DNA of 64,000 nt, taken from the NCBI RefSeq assembly GCF_013364195.1, contig NZ_CP054918.1, forward strand, positions 6,437,001 to 6,501,000. Direction: 5' to 3'. Below are positions 44,834 to 53,517 of this stretch, piece after piece; within the stretch, counting starts at the first letter, position 1, and every line of letters starts with the position of its first letter. Source of the stretch: Streptomyces sp. NA04227. GTDB taxonomy: Bacteria > Actinomycetota > Actinomycetes > Streptomycetales > Streptomycetaceae. The notes under the pieces were generated by a model. The model saw nothing but the letters and a program-made list of their open reading frames with translations. It ran no database searches and was not told where the DNA came from. A program made the translations under genes and the position numbers.

Positions 44834-46390
44834 TCAGCCGTTCACGGCAACTCCCGTCACCAGTGCGGCGGTTACCGGATGCCGCGGCGCGCTGAACAGG
44901 CGGGCGGTGGGGCCGGACTCGGCCACCCGGCCCTCGGTGAGGACCACCAACTCGTCCGTACGGTCGGCGACCAGCCGCAGGTCGTGGCTGACCAGGACCA
45001 GCGAAAGGCCGCGCCGCTCACGCAGTTCGCTGAGCAGGTCCATGACGGCCTCGGCGGTGTCCGCGTCGAGCGCGGAGGTGACCTCGTCACAGAACAGCAC
45101 GTCGCAGTCGGCCGCCAGGGCGCGGGCGATCGCCACCCGCTGGCGCTGGCCGCCGGACAGCTCGTGCGGATAGCGGTCGGCGACCGCGGCGGGCAGTCCG
45201 ACCTGGTCGAGGAGTTCCAGTACGCGGGCCGGGGCCTCGGCGCGGGTGGCCCTGCGGTGCAGCAGCAGCGGGCGGCGCAGTGCGGCGCCCGCGGTGCGGC
45301 TGGGGTTGAGGGTGCCCAGCGGGTCCTGCGGGACGAACTGCAGACGGCGGCGCTGCTCGCGGGAGCGGCGCCGCGCCGTGGGGGAGAGGCCCTCGCCGCT
45401 CAGCGAGACGGTCCCGCCGGTGGGCCGGTGCAGCCCGACCAGGGCGCGCAGCAGGGTCGTCTTGCCGGAGCCGGAGGCACCCACGATGCCGAGGTTGCTC
45501 CCGCTGGCGAGGGCGAATTCGATGTCGTGCAGGACCGGAACGCGGCGGCGGCGATGGGTGTGCGCGGCACTCAGGCCGGACACGGTGAGCACGGGCGGTC
45601 CGGCGGGAGCGGGCGCGGACGGCTCGTCCGAGCCGGCCAGGGACTCCCCAACCACACGTTTTTTTACGGGAGTTGGCGGCCGCGGCCCGGACAGGTCCAC
45701 GACCTCGTCGGCGAGCCTGGCGACCAGGTCGGCGTCGTGGCAGGACAGGGCGAGAGCGATCCGGTGGCTCTCGGCGAGGTGCCGCAGCAACTCGGCTATC
45801 TCGTCGCGCAGTGCGGGGTCGAGTCCCGCCGTCGGCTCGTCGAGGAGCAGTACGGCGGGGCGGCGGGCCAGCGCCCGGGCGAGCGCGACCCGGCGCTGCT
45901 GGCCGCCGGAGAGCGCGCCGATGCGGCGGTCCGGCAGGCCGCCGTCGAGGGGCAGCCGCACCTCCGCGAGCTGCGCCGATATCGCCTCCCGGCCGCGGTC
46001 CGCGGCGACTTCGGCGAGCAGACGGCGCACGCTCATCCACGGGTTGAGGCTGGAGCCGGGGTCCTGGCCCACGTAGGCGACGCGGTCGCGGCGCAGGGCG
46101 CGCAGCTCGGCCGCGGGCAGGGCGAGCGGGTCCCGGCCGAGGACGGTGACGGTGCCTTCGGTGCGGGTGGTGCCCTCGGGCAGGGCGCCCGCGACGGCGC
46201 GCAGCAGGGTGGTCTTGCCGCACCCGGAGGGCCCGACCACGGCGGTGACCCGGCCGGGTGTCAGCTCCAGGTCGGCACCCTCCAGGAGCAGACGGCCGTT
46301 CGCGGCGGCGATGGTCAGCTGCTCGATGCGCACCGCACTCTCGCCGTCCGGTGCCTGGTTCTCCGAGTACCAGTCGGGCATGTGGTTCAC
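44834..46390 (-). CDS. ABC transporter ATPase, two fused nucleotide-binding domains
   Basis: 518 aa with two complete ABC domains (OppD-OppF or CntD-CntF type). Domain 1 has Walker A GPSGCGKTT and LSGGQQRR; domain 2 has Walker A GASGSGKTT and LSGGQRQR with FCDEVTSALD. The GTG at 46390 overlaps the permease stop as GTGA; an ATG nine nt later is the alternative. The interdomain linker carries a run of seven A on the coding strand (45665-45659) in the frame A AAA AAA, the canonical slippery heptamer. Last gene of an iron-box-controlled operon. Confidence 0.92.
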   Translation of the reverse strand: MNHMPDWYSENQAPDGESAVRIEQLTIAAANGRLLLEGADLELTPGRVTAVVGPSGCGKTTLLRAVAGALPEGTTRTEGTVTVLGRDPLALPAAELRALRRDRVAYVGQDPGSSLNPWMSVRRLLAEVAADRGREAISAQLAEVRLPLDGGLPDRRIGALSGGQQRRVALARALARRPAVLLLDEPTAGLDPALRDEIAELLRHLAESHRIALALSCHDADLVARLADEVVDLSGPRPPTPVKKRVVGESLAGSDEPSAPAPAGPPVLTVSGLSAAHTHRRRRVPVLHDIEFALASGSNLGIVGASGSGKTTLLRALVGLHRPTGGTVSLSGEGLSPTARRRSREQRRRLQFVPQDPLGTLNPSRTAGAALRRPLLLHRRATRAEAPARVLELLDQVGLPAAVADRYPHELSGGQRQRVAIARALAADCDVLFCDEVTSALDADTAEAVMDLLSELRERRGLSLVLVSHDLRLVADRTDELVVLTEGRVAESGPTARLFSAPRHPVTAALVTGVAVNG

Positions 46391-47244
46391 AGCGCGGGCA
46401 CCGCCTTCCGGCCGGTCGTGGGGACGAGGGCGGCGGCCGCCAGATTGACGCTCATGGCGAGCAGGCCGATGGCGATGCTCGGTGCGAGCACCGCCCAGGG
46501 GTTGAGCAGGATGCCGCCGGAGTTCTCGCGGATCATCAACGCCCAGTCGGCGTCCGGCGGTTGGGGTCCCACCTGGAGGAACCCGGCGGTCGCGACGAGA
46601 TAGACGGCGGCGACGAACCGCAGCCCGAACAGGGCGAGCAGGGTGGCCCGGAGGTTGGGCAGCACCTCGCGGACGACCAGGTACCACAGCCGTTCGCCGC
46701 CGACCGCGGCCGCCTCCACGTATCCGGACCGCGCCACCGGGGCCGCCGCGCCCGCGACCAGCCGTACCGCGTAGGGGACGCCGAGCACCACGGACACGGT
46801 GACGATGGCCAGGCGTCCGCCGTCCGGCCAGGACAGGGTGACGAGCAGGATGCCGAGGACGGCGGGCAGCAGCATCAGCACGTCGGCGGCGCGCTCGACG
46901 ATCCGTCCGACGGCCGGGCGCAGCGCGCTGACCGCGCCGAGCACCGCGGCCACCGCGGTGACCAGGACCGCGACGAGCAGCGAGGTGACGATGAGTTCGC
47001 GGCCGCCGGCCAGTACGCGGCTGAGAATGTCCCGCCCCAACTGGTCGCCGCCGAGCGGGGCTCCGCCGCCGGGTTCCGCATAGGGGGCGTCGACCGGCGT
47101 CTCGATCGACTTCGGGGCCAGCCAGGGACCGGCCAGGGCGAGGGCGGTGAGCAGCAGGGCGGGGGAGACCCGCAGGACGAGGCCGCTGCGCGAGGGCGCA
47201 CCCGAACGCGCTGTCGGCGGGGCGGACTTGGTCGGTGTGGTCAT
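46387..47244 (-). CDS. ABC transporter permease (DppC/OppC/CntC type)
   Basis: 285 aa, about six helices, with the binding-protein-dependent permease motif VEAAAVGGERLWYLVVREVLP. Stop and start codons overlap with both neighbours as ATGA/GTGA, so the whole operon is translationally coupled. Partner of the upstream DppB-type permease. Confidence 0.92.
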   Translation of the reverse strand: MTTPTKSAPPTARSGAPSRSGLVLRVSPALLLTALALAGPWLAPKSIETPVDAPYAEPGGGAPLGGDQLGRDILSRVLAGGRELIVTSLLVAVLVTAVAAVLGAVSALRPAVGRIVERAADVLMLLPAVLGILLVTLSWPDGGRLAIVTVSVVLGVPYAVRLVAGAAAPVARSGYVEAAAVGGERLWYLVVREVLPNLRATLLALFGLRFVAAVYLVATAGFLQVGPQPPDADWALMIRENSGGILLNPWAVLAPSIAIGLLAMSVNLAAAALVPTTGRKAVPAL

Positions 47245-48248
47245 GTCCGGCCTCCCGAGGCCCAGGCGCGTACGAGGTCGGCGAGCAGCAGGATGCCGGT
47301 GAGCACGGCGCCGGTCAGGGCGACGACCCCGGCGATCAGCGGGCCGTCGCGGTCGGTCACCGCTCCGGCGAGGACGGAGCCGATACCGGGGTAGTTGAAG
47401 ATCGTCTCCACCACGACGGCGCCGCCGAGCAGCATGCCCGTCGACGTGGCGATGCCCGCCGTGATGGTGGGCAGTGCGCCGGGCAGCAGGTGGTGGGTGA
47501 GGATCCGGCGCCGGGGCAGCCCGTCAAGGACCGCGGTCTCGATGTGCGGCGCCTTGGCCTCGTCGGCGAGGGCGGCCCGCACGATACGGGTGTTCCAGCC
47601 GATCTGGGGGATCGCCAGGGCGAGTGCCGGCAGGACGAGCATCTGCCAGGAGGCGGGCGAACCGTTCGCGTCGGTGAGCGTGACGGCGGGCAGCCAGTCC
47701 ATCCACAGGGCGAAGACCAGCACCAGTGCCACCGCGACGACGAACTCGGGCAGCGCGAGGATGCCGGAGGCGCTCGCCGAGACGGACCGGTCGACGGCGC
47801 CGCCCGGCCGGGCCGCAGCCCAGCAGCCGAGCAGCACCGAGACCACGGCCGTCAGCAGCAGCGCGATCCCGCCGAGCAGCAGGGTGTTGGGGAACGGGCG
47901 GGACAACAGGTCGGCGACCGGCTCGCCGTGTGCGGAGGTGCCGAGGTCTCCGGTGGGCAGGCCGGTCATCCAGTCCCAGAACCGTTCGGAGACCGGGCGG
48001 TCCAGGCCGAGCAGCCGACGGCGTTCGTCGACGTCGGCGGCGCTCTCCCCGCGTTCGGAGGTGGCGGTGGCCGCGTCGCCGGGGAGCAGTTCGACAGCGG
48101 CGAAGACGAGTGCGAGGAGCACGGCGAGCAGCAGGATCCGGCGGGTGAGGACTCCGGCCAGGTGCAGGGCTGTGCGCAGGAACGCCGGAACCGGCCGGGG
48201 CAGCGTGCTGCCACCGGCCGGTTCGGCTCCGCTCAGCGAGCCAGCCAT
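47241..48248 (-). CDS. ABC transporter permease (DppB/OppB/CntB type)
   Basis: 335 aa. Starts with ATG 48248, overlapping the end of the receptor gene by 16 nt. First helix followed by a long external loop (ELLPGDAATATSERG...), then the five-helix core; the EAA-like loop reads AKAPHIETAVLDGLPRRRIL. Forms a heterodimeric channel with the DppC-type permease. Confidence 0.92.
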   Translation of the reverse strand: MAGSLSGAEPAGGSTLPRPVPAFLRTALHLAGVLTRRILLLAVLLALVFAAVELLPGDAATATSERGESAADVDERRRLLGLDRPVSERFWDWMTGLPTGDLGTSAHGEPVADLLSRPFPNTLLLGGIALLLTAVVSVLLGCWAAARPGGAVDRSVSASASGILALPEFVVAVALVLVFALWMDWLPAVTLTDANGSPASWQMLVLPALALAIPQIGWNTRIVRAALADEAKAPHIETAVLDGLPRRRILTHHLLPGALPTITAGIATSTGMLLGGAVVVETIFNYPGIGSVLAGAVTDRDGPLIAGVVALTGAVLTGILLLADLVRAWASGGRT

Positions 48249-49780
48249 GCCTGCTCGAGCTGTACGCGTCCGTAGCCGGGCAGGGTGGGCAGACCGCGGA
48301 CCGGCGGGCCCGCGAGGTCGATGCCGTCGGCCATGCCCCACAGCAGGTAGCCGGACGACTCGTGCTGGATCTCCTGGAGTTCGCGCAGCGTCTTCGCGCG
48401 GGCCGCGGGGTCCTTGGTCGCCATGGCCTTGCGGTACGCGGCGTCGAACTCGGTGTTCTTCCAGCCCGCCTCGTTCTGCGCGGAGTCGGAGACCATGGTC
48501 TTGCTCGCGAAGAAGACCACGGAGTCGTTGGTGCCCCAGTAGGTCGTGTACAGGTCGCCCTTGAGCCAGGTCTTGTCCCAGAAGGTGGCGGACTCCTGCT
48601 TGACCACCTTCACCTTGACGCCCGCCTCGCGGACCTGCGAGGCGAACAGGGTGGCCGCCTCGGCGAGGCCCGGCACGTCCTCGGTGGTGAGCAGCCGGTA
48701 GGTCTTCGACAGGTCGAAGTCGGCTTCCTTCAGCAGCTTCTTGGCCTTCACCAGGTCGCGTGCGCGCTGTGGGACGTCCTTGACGTAGGCGGGGTCGCCG
48801 GTGCCGAGGATGTCGTTGGCGACCGTGCCGTAGCCGGACAGCACCTGCTTGACCATCGCCTCGCGGTCCACCGCCAGGCGCAGCGCCTCCCGGACCTTCG
48901 CGTCCGCGAACGGTCCGTCGGCGGTACGCATCACGATCGGCATCGCCATGTCGTTGGGGCGCCGCACGACCTGGATGTCGCCGCGCTTCTCGGCCGTACG
49001 GGCCGCCACCGAGCCGACGTTGGAGGCCACGTCGATCTGGCCGCCGAGCAGCGCGTTGGCCATCGCCTGCGGGTTCTCGAAGATCTTGACCTCGATGGCG
49101 TCGAGGTGGACCTCGCCGCCGTACCAGTCCTCGTTGCGGACCAGCCGGGCGTTGCCGGAGCGGAACCAGTCCAGCTTGAACGGGCCGGTGCCGGGTGCCT
49201 TGCCGACCTCGGAGTCCTTGGTGTCCTTCTTGAGGACGAAGGTCGTCAGACGGGTGAGCTGGGGCAGTTCGGCGTTGGGGTAGTCCGAGACCAGGACGAC
49301 CGTGCCGGTGCCCTCGGCCTTGATGTTCTCCGCCTTGATGCCGGGCAGCCGGGAGGCGCCGGAGGGGGTGCCGCGCAGTCGCTTCAGGGACCAGACAACG
49401 TCCTCGGCGGTGACCGGTGAGCCGTCGTGGAACTTCGCGCCCTTGGCGATCGTGAACCGCCAGGTCTTCAGATCGTCCGAGGACTTCCAGGAAGTGGCAA
49501 GCCGGGGAACGGTGTTGGGCTTGGTGCCGGGGACGGTGAGGGTGTCGTGGACCAGCGAGATGATCAGGTAGTCGCTCTCGTTGGCCTGGGTGCTGTGCGG
49601 GTCGCGGGTGATGGCCGAGGCGCGGCCGAGCGCGCCGACCCTCAGTGTGCCGCCGCGACGGGGCTTCTCGTTCTTGCCCGGCTTGGCGGAGGTGTCGTCC
49701 CCGCCGCCGCAGGCGGCGAGGAACGTGGCCGCGCCTATTCCGCCACCGGCCCACAGGACTTGGCGTCTGTTCAGGTTCAC
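48233..49780 (-). CDS. SBP_bac_5 family receptor lipoprotein, iron-regulated (candidate metallophore receptor)
   Basis: 515 aa extracytoplasmic receptor, typical length for dipeptide/nickel/opine-metallophore receptors. Combined Tat/lipoprotein signal: NRRQVLWAGG and lipobox LAAC with Cys24, counted from GTG 49780, which sits 10 nt after GAGG. The mature domain has SSDDLKTWRFTIAKGAKFHDG and DVVWSLKRL, family hallmarks. The iron box 40 nt upstream of the start suggests the ligand is an iron-chelating metabolite rather than a nutrient peptide; that is inference. Confidence 0.9.
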   Translation of the reverse strand: MNLNRRQVLWAGGGIGAATFLAACGGGDDTSAKPGKNEKPRRGGTLRVGALGRASAITRDPHSTQANESDYLIISLVHDTLTVPGTKPNTVPRLATSWKSSDDLKTWRFTIAKGAKFHDGSPVTAEDVVWSLKRLRGTPSGASRLPGIKAENIKAEGTGTVVLVSDYPNAELPQLTRLTTFVLKKDTKDSEVGKAPGTGPFKLDWFRSGNARLVRNEDWYGGEVHLDAIEVKIFENPQAMANALLGGQIDVASNVGSVAARTAEKRGDIQVVRRPNDMAMPIVMRTADGPFADAKVREALRLAVDREAMVKQVLSGYGTVANDILGTGDPAYVKDVPQRARDLVKAKKLLKEADFDLSKTYRLLTTEDVPGLAEAATLFASQVREAGVKVKVVKQESATFWDKTWLKGDLYTTYWGTNDSVVFFASKTMVSDSAQNEAGWKNTEFDAAYRKAMATKDPAARAKTLRELQEIQHESSGYLLWGMADGIDLAGPPVRGLPTLPGYGRVQLEQAWLAR

Positions 49781-49818
49781 GTACGACCGACCTCGATCCA
49801 CTCCATACGACAGTTTGC

Positions 49819-49837
49819 TTAGGCGTGCCTATCCTAA
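49819..49837. promoter_or_regulatory. Iron box (DmdR/IdeR site) of the ABC transporter operon
   Basis: TTAGGCGTGCCTATCCTAA, 19 bp with TTAGG...CCTAA ends as in the DtxR-family consensus TTAGGTTAGGCTCACCTAA. It covers a minus-strand -10-like TAGGAT (49836-49831). Confidence 0.8.
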
Positions 49838-49964
49838 GATTCGGCCATGCGCAAGCGGCGAGTGAGGCCTGTGACCTCACCTGTCGAAGCGTCAAGTCCG
49901 CGCACGGAAGCACGTGGTGGCCGAAATGCGCGAGGGGTGCACGGATCGAAGCACTGGACACTAG

Positions 49965-49983
49965 TAAGGCTTGCCTTACCTAA
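49965..49983. promoter_or_regulatory. Iron box (DmdR/IdeR site) of the biosynthesis operon
   Basis: TAAGGCTTGCCTTACCTAA; contains the perfect dyad TAAGGC-TT-GCCTTA and the CCTAA arm of the DtxR-family consensus. Confidence 0.75.
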
Positions 49984-49999
49984 ATCGCACTGATACGTT
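49971..49999 (+). promoter_or_regulatory. Promoter of the biosynthesis operon
   Basis: TTGCCT (49971-49976), 17-nt spacer, TACGTT (49994-49999). The -35 is inside the iron box, so regulator binding and polymerase binding exclude each other. Confidence 0.65.
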
Positions 50000-50085
50000 T
50001 CGGCCGCGTCGACGCCACAGTCTCCAGATCCGCGTTCCGGACATACCGCACCCCGCACCCGCACCCCGAAACGGATGATTCCGCC

Positions 50086-51075
50086 ATGCCCACGGGAGCC
50101 GCGCCGATAAGGCAGCTCGACCCGCACGCCGTCGACGAGTTGACCCGCACCGCCCGGAAAATCCTCGCCGAGTTCGGCAGTTCGGCCACCCGGCCCGAAC
50201 TGCTCGGCCGAGTCGCCGAATCCGCCGCCCTGTTCAGCGACCCGATCCGCGAGCACTGCCGTCCGGTCGACACCGACGACGGCCTGTTCGTCCTGCGCGG
50301 TCTGCCCCTGGACGACGCGGACATCGGTCCCACGCCCGCGAGTTGGGCCACCGCCGGCGACCGCGCGGCCGAATGGGACGTGATCCTGCTGCTGCTCACC
50401 GCCGCCATGGGCCACCCGATCGCCTGGGCGGGACAGCAGGAGGGCCGGTTCGTGCACAACATCGTGCCCTCGCCCGGACACGAGACGGAACAGACCGGCG
50501 CCAGCAGCGGCGTGCTGCTCAGCCCGCACACCGAGGACGCGTTCCATCCCGGCCGCGCGCATCTGCTGCTGCTCGCCTGTATGCGCAACCACGACGCCAT
50601 CGCGACCACCGCGGCCAGTATCCGCAAGGTCCAACTCGCCGACGACGACATCGAGTCGCTGACCCGCCCGGAGCTGCCCATCCTCCCCGACGACGCCTAC
50701 GCCGAGGCGCAGTCCTTCGGCGGCGTGCCACCGAAGGTCCCCACCCTCTGGCGCTCCGAGACCGGCACCACCCTGCGCTACGACCCCGCCTACACGCCCC
50801 TCGAAACGGCCTCCGCCGAACACCGCGCCGCCTACGCCCGGTTGACCGCCGAACTGGAGCGCGTCTCGGTGGCCGTGTCCCTGGAGCCCGGCGAGGTGCT
50901 CGTGGTCGACAACGACCTGGTCGTCCACGGCCGGGTGCCCTTCCAGGCCCGCTACGACGGCACCGACCGCTGGCTGAAGCGGGCATCCGCCCGGCTGCCC
51001 GGCCGCCGGAGCCGCCCGCCCGCCGAGCGGGAAGAACACGGCTACGGCCAGGCCGCGCTCGTGGCCCACCCCTGA
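50086..51075 (+). CDS. Clavaminate synthase-like Fe(II)/2-oxoglutarate dioxygenase
   Basis: 329 aa TauD/TfdA-superfamily enzyme of the clavaminate synthase/asparagine oxygenase group. The iron ligands are H148-x-E150 (SPHTED, the HxE variant of that group) and H281 (VVHGRVPF), with a 2-oxoglutarate-binding Arg near 295 (DGTDRWLKR). Members hydroxylate free or carrier-bound amino acids. It is the first gene of the iron-regulated operon, so it probably hydroxylates a siderophore building block (for example a diamino acid) or the assembled product. The ATG at 50086 has no strong ribosome site. Confidence 0.85.
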   Translation: MPTGAAPIRQLDPHAVDELTRTARKILAEFGSSATRPELLGRVAESAALFSDPIREHCRPVDTDDGLFVLRGLPLDDADIGPTPASWATAGDRAAEWDVILLLLTAAMGHPIAWAGQQEGRFVHNIVPSPGHETEQTGASSGVLLSPHTEDAFHPGRAHLLLLACMRNHDAIATTAASIRKVQLADDDIESLTRPELPILPDDAYAEAQSFGGVPPKVPTLWRSETGTTLRYDPAYTPLETASAEHRAAYARLTAELERVSVAVSLEPGEVLVVDNDLVVHGRVPFQARYDGTDRWLKRASARLPGRRSRPPAEREEHGYGQAALVAHP

Positions 51076-51108
51076 ACCCCGCCCTCTCCTCGTACGAAGG
51101 GACCAGCT

Positions 51109-52140
51109 GTGACCGGCACCCCCGCCAGCGCCGACCGCGACCCGGTCGGCATATCCGCGGACGACAAAGCCCTGCGCATCCTCAGCACCAGTGACGTCGC
51201 GGGCCTCGACATCTCCCTCGCCGACGTGGTCGCGGTGGTCGAACAGGCCTACCGCACCCTCGCCGACGGCAAGTCGGCCAACCCGCGCAAACTCACCGTG
51301 AAGCCCGAGGACGGCCACTCCGTCTCCTACGCGATGCTCGGCCGCGACGGCGTCCGCGAGGTCGTCGCTGTCAAGACCTCGTACAAGCACGGCCTGGACA
51401 AGTCGCGCGACGAGCAGCACTACTACACGACGCTGACCCTCTACGACGACGTCACCGGGCTGCCCGTGGCGATGATGGACTGCGGCCGCGTCGGCTCGCT
51501 GCGCACCCCGGCCGTCTCGGCACTGCTCGCCCGCGAGCTGGCCGCGCCCGCCAGCCGCAGCGCGCTGGTCATCGGCACCGGTACGCAGGGCCGTCTCGCC
51601 CTGCCCTTCCTGCTGACCACACTGCCCGGCCTGGATCGGCTGATGGTCCACGGCAGCCACCCCGAGGGCCTCGCCGCGGTCCGCGAACGCCTCCACCACT
51701 ACTTCCCCGACCGGGAGTTGGAGGTCGTCGAGGACGTACGGGCGGCCGCCGCCGAGGCGGACGTGGTGGTGGCCACCGCCGGTCAGCACACCCGCGCCGC
51801 CGTCGAGTCGGCCGACCTGAAGCCGGGCGCCCTGTCGATCCTGGTCGGCCACGGCATCGCCCCCTCCACCCTGCACGAGGCGGACCGGGTGATCGCCACC
51901 AGCGAGGCGCAGATGCGGGTCACGGGCACCGACATGGCCGACGCCGACGGTCAATTCCCGGCCGTGGACGCGGAGTTCCCCGAGGTGATCGCAGGGCGCG
52001 CGAAGGGCCGGGGTGCCGCGGACGAGCGGATCTTCGCCTACAACAGCGGCCTGGTCGTCACCGACATCGCCCTTGGGCACCGGTTCGCCCAGCTCGCCGT
52101 CGAACAGGGCCTGGGAACGCGGGTGTCACTGTGGCAGTGA
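51109..52140 (+). CDS. SbnB-like dehydrogenase (ornithine cyclodeaminase/mu-crystallin family)
   Basis: 343 aa. In the staphyloferrin B pathway SbnB oxidatively hydrolyses N-(1-amino-1-carboxyl-2-ethyl)-glutamate to L-2,3-diaminopropionate and 2-oxoglutarate with NAD. NAD-binding motif GTGTQG (156-161), substrate region with VSYAMLGRDG and VKTSYKHG. GTG start with AAGGGA upstream. Co-occurrence with the SbnA-like gene supports diaminopropionate formation. I have no direct evidence beyond family and context. Confidence 0.87.
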   Translation: MTGTPASADRDPVGISADDKALRILSTSDVAGLDISLADVVAVVEQAYRTLADGKSANPRKLTVKPEDGHSVSYAMLGRDGVREVVAVKTSYKHGLDKSRDEQHYYTTLTLYDDVTGLPVAMMDCGRVGSLRTPAVSALLARELAAPASRSALVIGTGTQGRLALPFLLTTLPGLDRLMVHGSHPEGLAAVRERLHHYFPDRELEVVEDVRAAAAEADVVVATAGQHTRAAVESADLKPGALSILVGHGIAPSTLHEADRVIATSEAQMRVTGTDMADADGQFPAVDAEFPEVIAGRAKGRGAADERIFAYNSGLVVTDIALGHRFAQLAVEQGLGTRVSLWQ

Positions 52141-53486
52141 CCCCTCTCCCGGCGGCGGCCGCCCCGCCGCTGCCCGCCCACCCGGACCCGTACCTCGACG
52201 CACTCCTCGCGAGCGGACTGCCCAAGGATCTCTCGTACGCCTTCGGTGGCCCGTTCCATCTGCTGCTGCCGGAGCGCTTCGACGCCAACCTGGCCGCTTT
52301 CACAAGGGTGTTGGACGAGACGGGCGTAGGCGGCCGGGTGTACTACGCGAAGAAGGCCAACAAGGCCGCCGCATGGATGGACCGCTGCGCGGTGACGGGC
52401 ACCGGCGTGGACGTGGCCAGCACCGGCGAACTCCGGGACGCGCTCGGCCACGGGGTGCGCGGCGAACACCTCGTGCTCACCGGCCCCGCCAAATCCGCGG
52501 AACTGCTGCGGGTCGCCGTGCTTCAGGGCTGCCTGATCGCCGTGGACGCGCCCGACGAACTGGAGCACGTACTCACCCAGGCGCGCGCCCTCGCCCGCCG
52601 GGCCCGGGTCCTGCTGCGGCGACTGCCCCCGGCCCAGCCGCACAGCCGCTTCGGCCTCGACGACGCGGAACTTGAGGCCGCCCTCGCCCGGTGCGCCGAG
52701 GCCCCGGACGCCGTCGACATGGAGGGCTTCTCCTTCCACCTGTCCGGCTACGCCACCGAGCCGCGCGCCCAACTGGCCGTCGAACTGGTCGAGTTGTGCC
52801 TCAAAGCGCGCACCCTCGGCCTGCGCGCCGACCGGATCAGCATCGGCGGCGGCCTCGCCGTCGACTACACCGACGCCGCGCACTGGGAGCACTACCTGCG
52901 CGAGCAGCGGCCCGACCACTACCACGCGGGCAAGTCCTTCGACGCCGGGGACTTCTACCCGTACCACTCACCCGTGGCCGGCGCCGAGGCCCTGCGGGCG
53001 GTGCTCGGCGCGCACGCTCTCGCCGAACGCCTGCGCGCGGCAGGGGTCTCGCTCCTCCTGGAGCCCGGCCGTGCCCTGCTCGACGGCGCCGGATGCACGG
53101 TCTTCGGCGTCCAGGGTGTGAAGGACCGCCCCGGCTACGGCATCGTCACGGTGGACGGCAGCAGCCTGAGCCTGTCCGAGCAGTGGTTCAACAGCGAGTA
53201 CCTGCCGGACCCGGTACTGCTGCGCGGCGAGAGCACCGGCGGCGAGCCGTACCCGGCCTGCGTCGGGGGCGCCACCTGCCTGGAGTCCGACATGGTCACC
53301 TGGCGCAAGGTGGCGCTGCCCGCACGTCCGGCCCCCGGCGACCTGCTCGTCTACCCCAACACCGCCGGGTACCAGATGGACTCCAACGAGTCTCCGTTCC
53401 ACGAACTCCCGCTCCCGCCGAAGGTCGTCGTCGAGAACGCCGACGGCCGTATCCGCTGGCGGCTGGACCGCCACCCGCTCTCCTGA
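52131..53486 (+). CDS. SbnH-like PLP-dependent decarboxylase (fold type III)
   Basis: 451 aa of the DAP/ornithine decarboxylase type. PLP lysine K75 in YYAKKANKAA, EPGRALLDGAG phosphate-binding loop, and catalytic Cys in GGATCLESDMVTW. In staphyloferrin B biosynthesis SbnH decarboxylates a citryl-diaminopropionate intermediate to a diaminoethane. GTG 52131 overlaps the SbnB-like gene by 10 nt; an in-frame GTG at 52137 gives a GTGA overlap and is equally possible. Confidence 0.87.
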   Translation: MAVTPLPAAAAPPLPAHPDPYLDALLASGLPKDLSYAFGGPFHLLLPERFDANLAAFTRVLDETGVGGRVYYAKKANKAAAWMDRCAVTGTGVDVASTGELRDALGHGVRGEHLVLTGPAKSAELLRVAVLQGCLIAVDAPDELEHVLTQARALARRARVLLRRLPPAQPHSRFGLDDAELEAALARCAEAPDAVDMEGFSFHLSGYATEPRAQLAVELVELCLKARTLGLRADRISIGGGLAVDYTDAAHWEHYLREQRPDHYHAGKSFDAGDFYPYHSPVAGAEALRAVLGAHALAERLRAAGVSLLLEPGRALLDGAGCTVFGVQGVKDRPGYGIVTVDGSSLSLSEQWFNSEYLPDPVLLRGESTGGEPYPACVGGATCLESDMVTWRKVALPARPAPGDLLVYPNTAGYQMDSNESPFHELPLPPKVVVENADGRIRWRLDRHPLS

Positions 53487-53517
53487 CTCGCCCTCTCCCT
53501 CCCCCAGGAGTCCCCCG

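Larger units (their letters stand above)
49781..50085. promoter_or_regulatory. Divergent iron-controlled promoter region between transporter and biosynthesis operons
   Basis: 305 nt without coding sequence, containing one iron box near each operon (listed separately), 127 nt apart. Each overlaps a promoter-like sequence; the architecture implies both operons are derepressed together in low iron by a DmdR/IdeR-type regulator. Confidence 0.75.
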
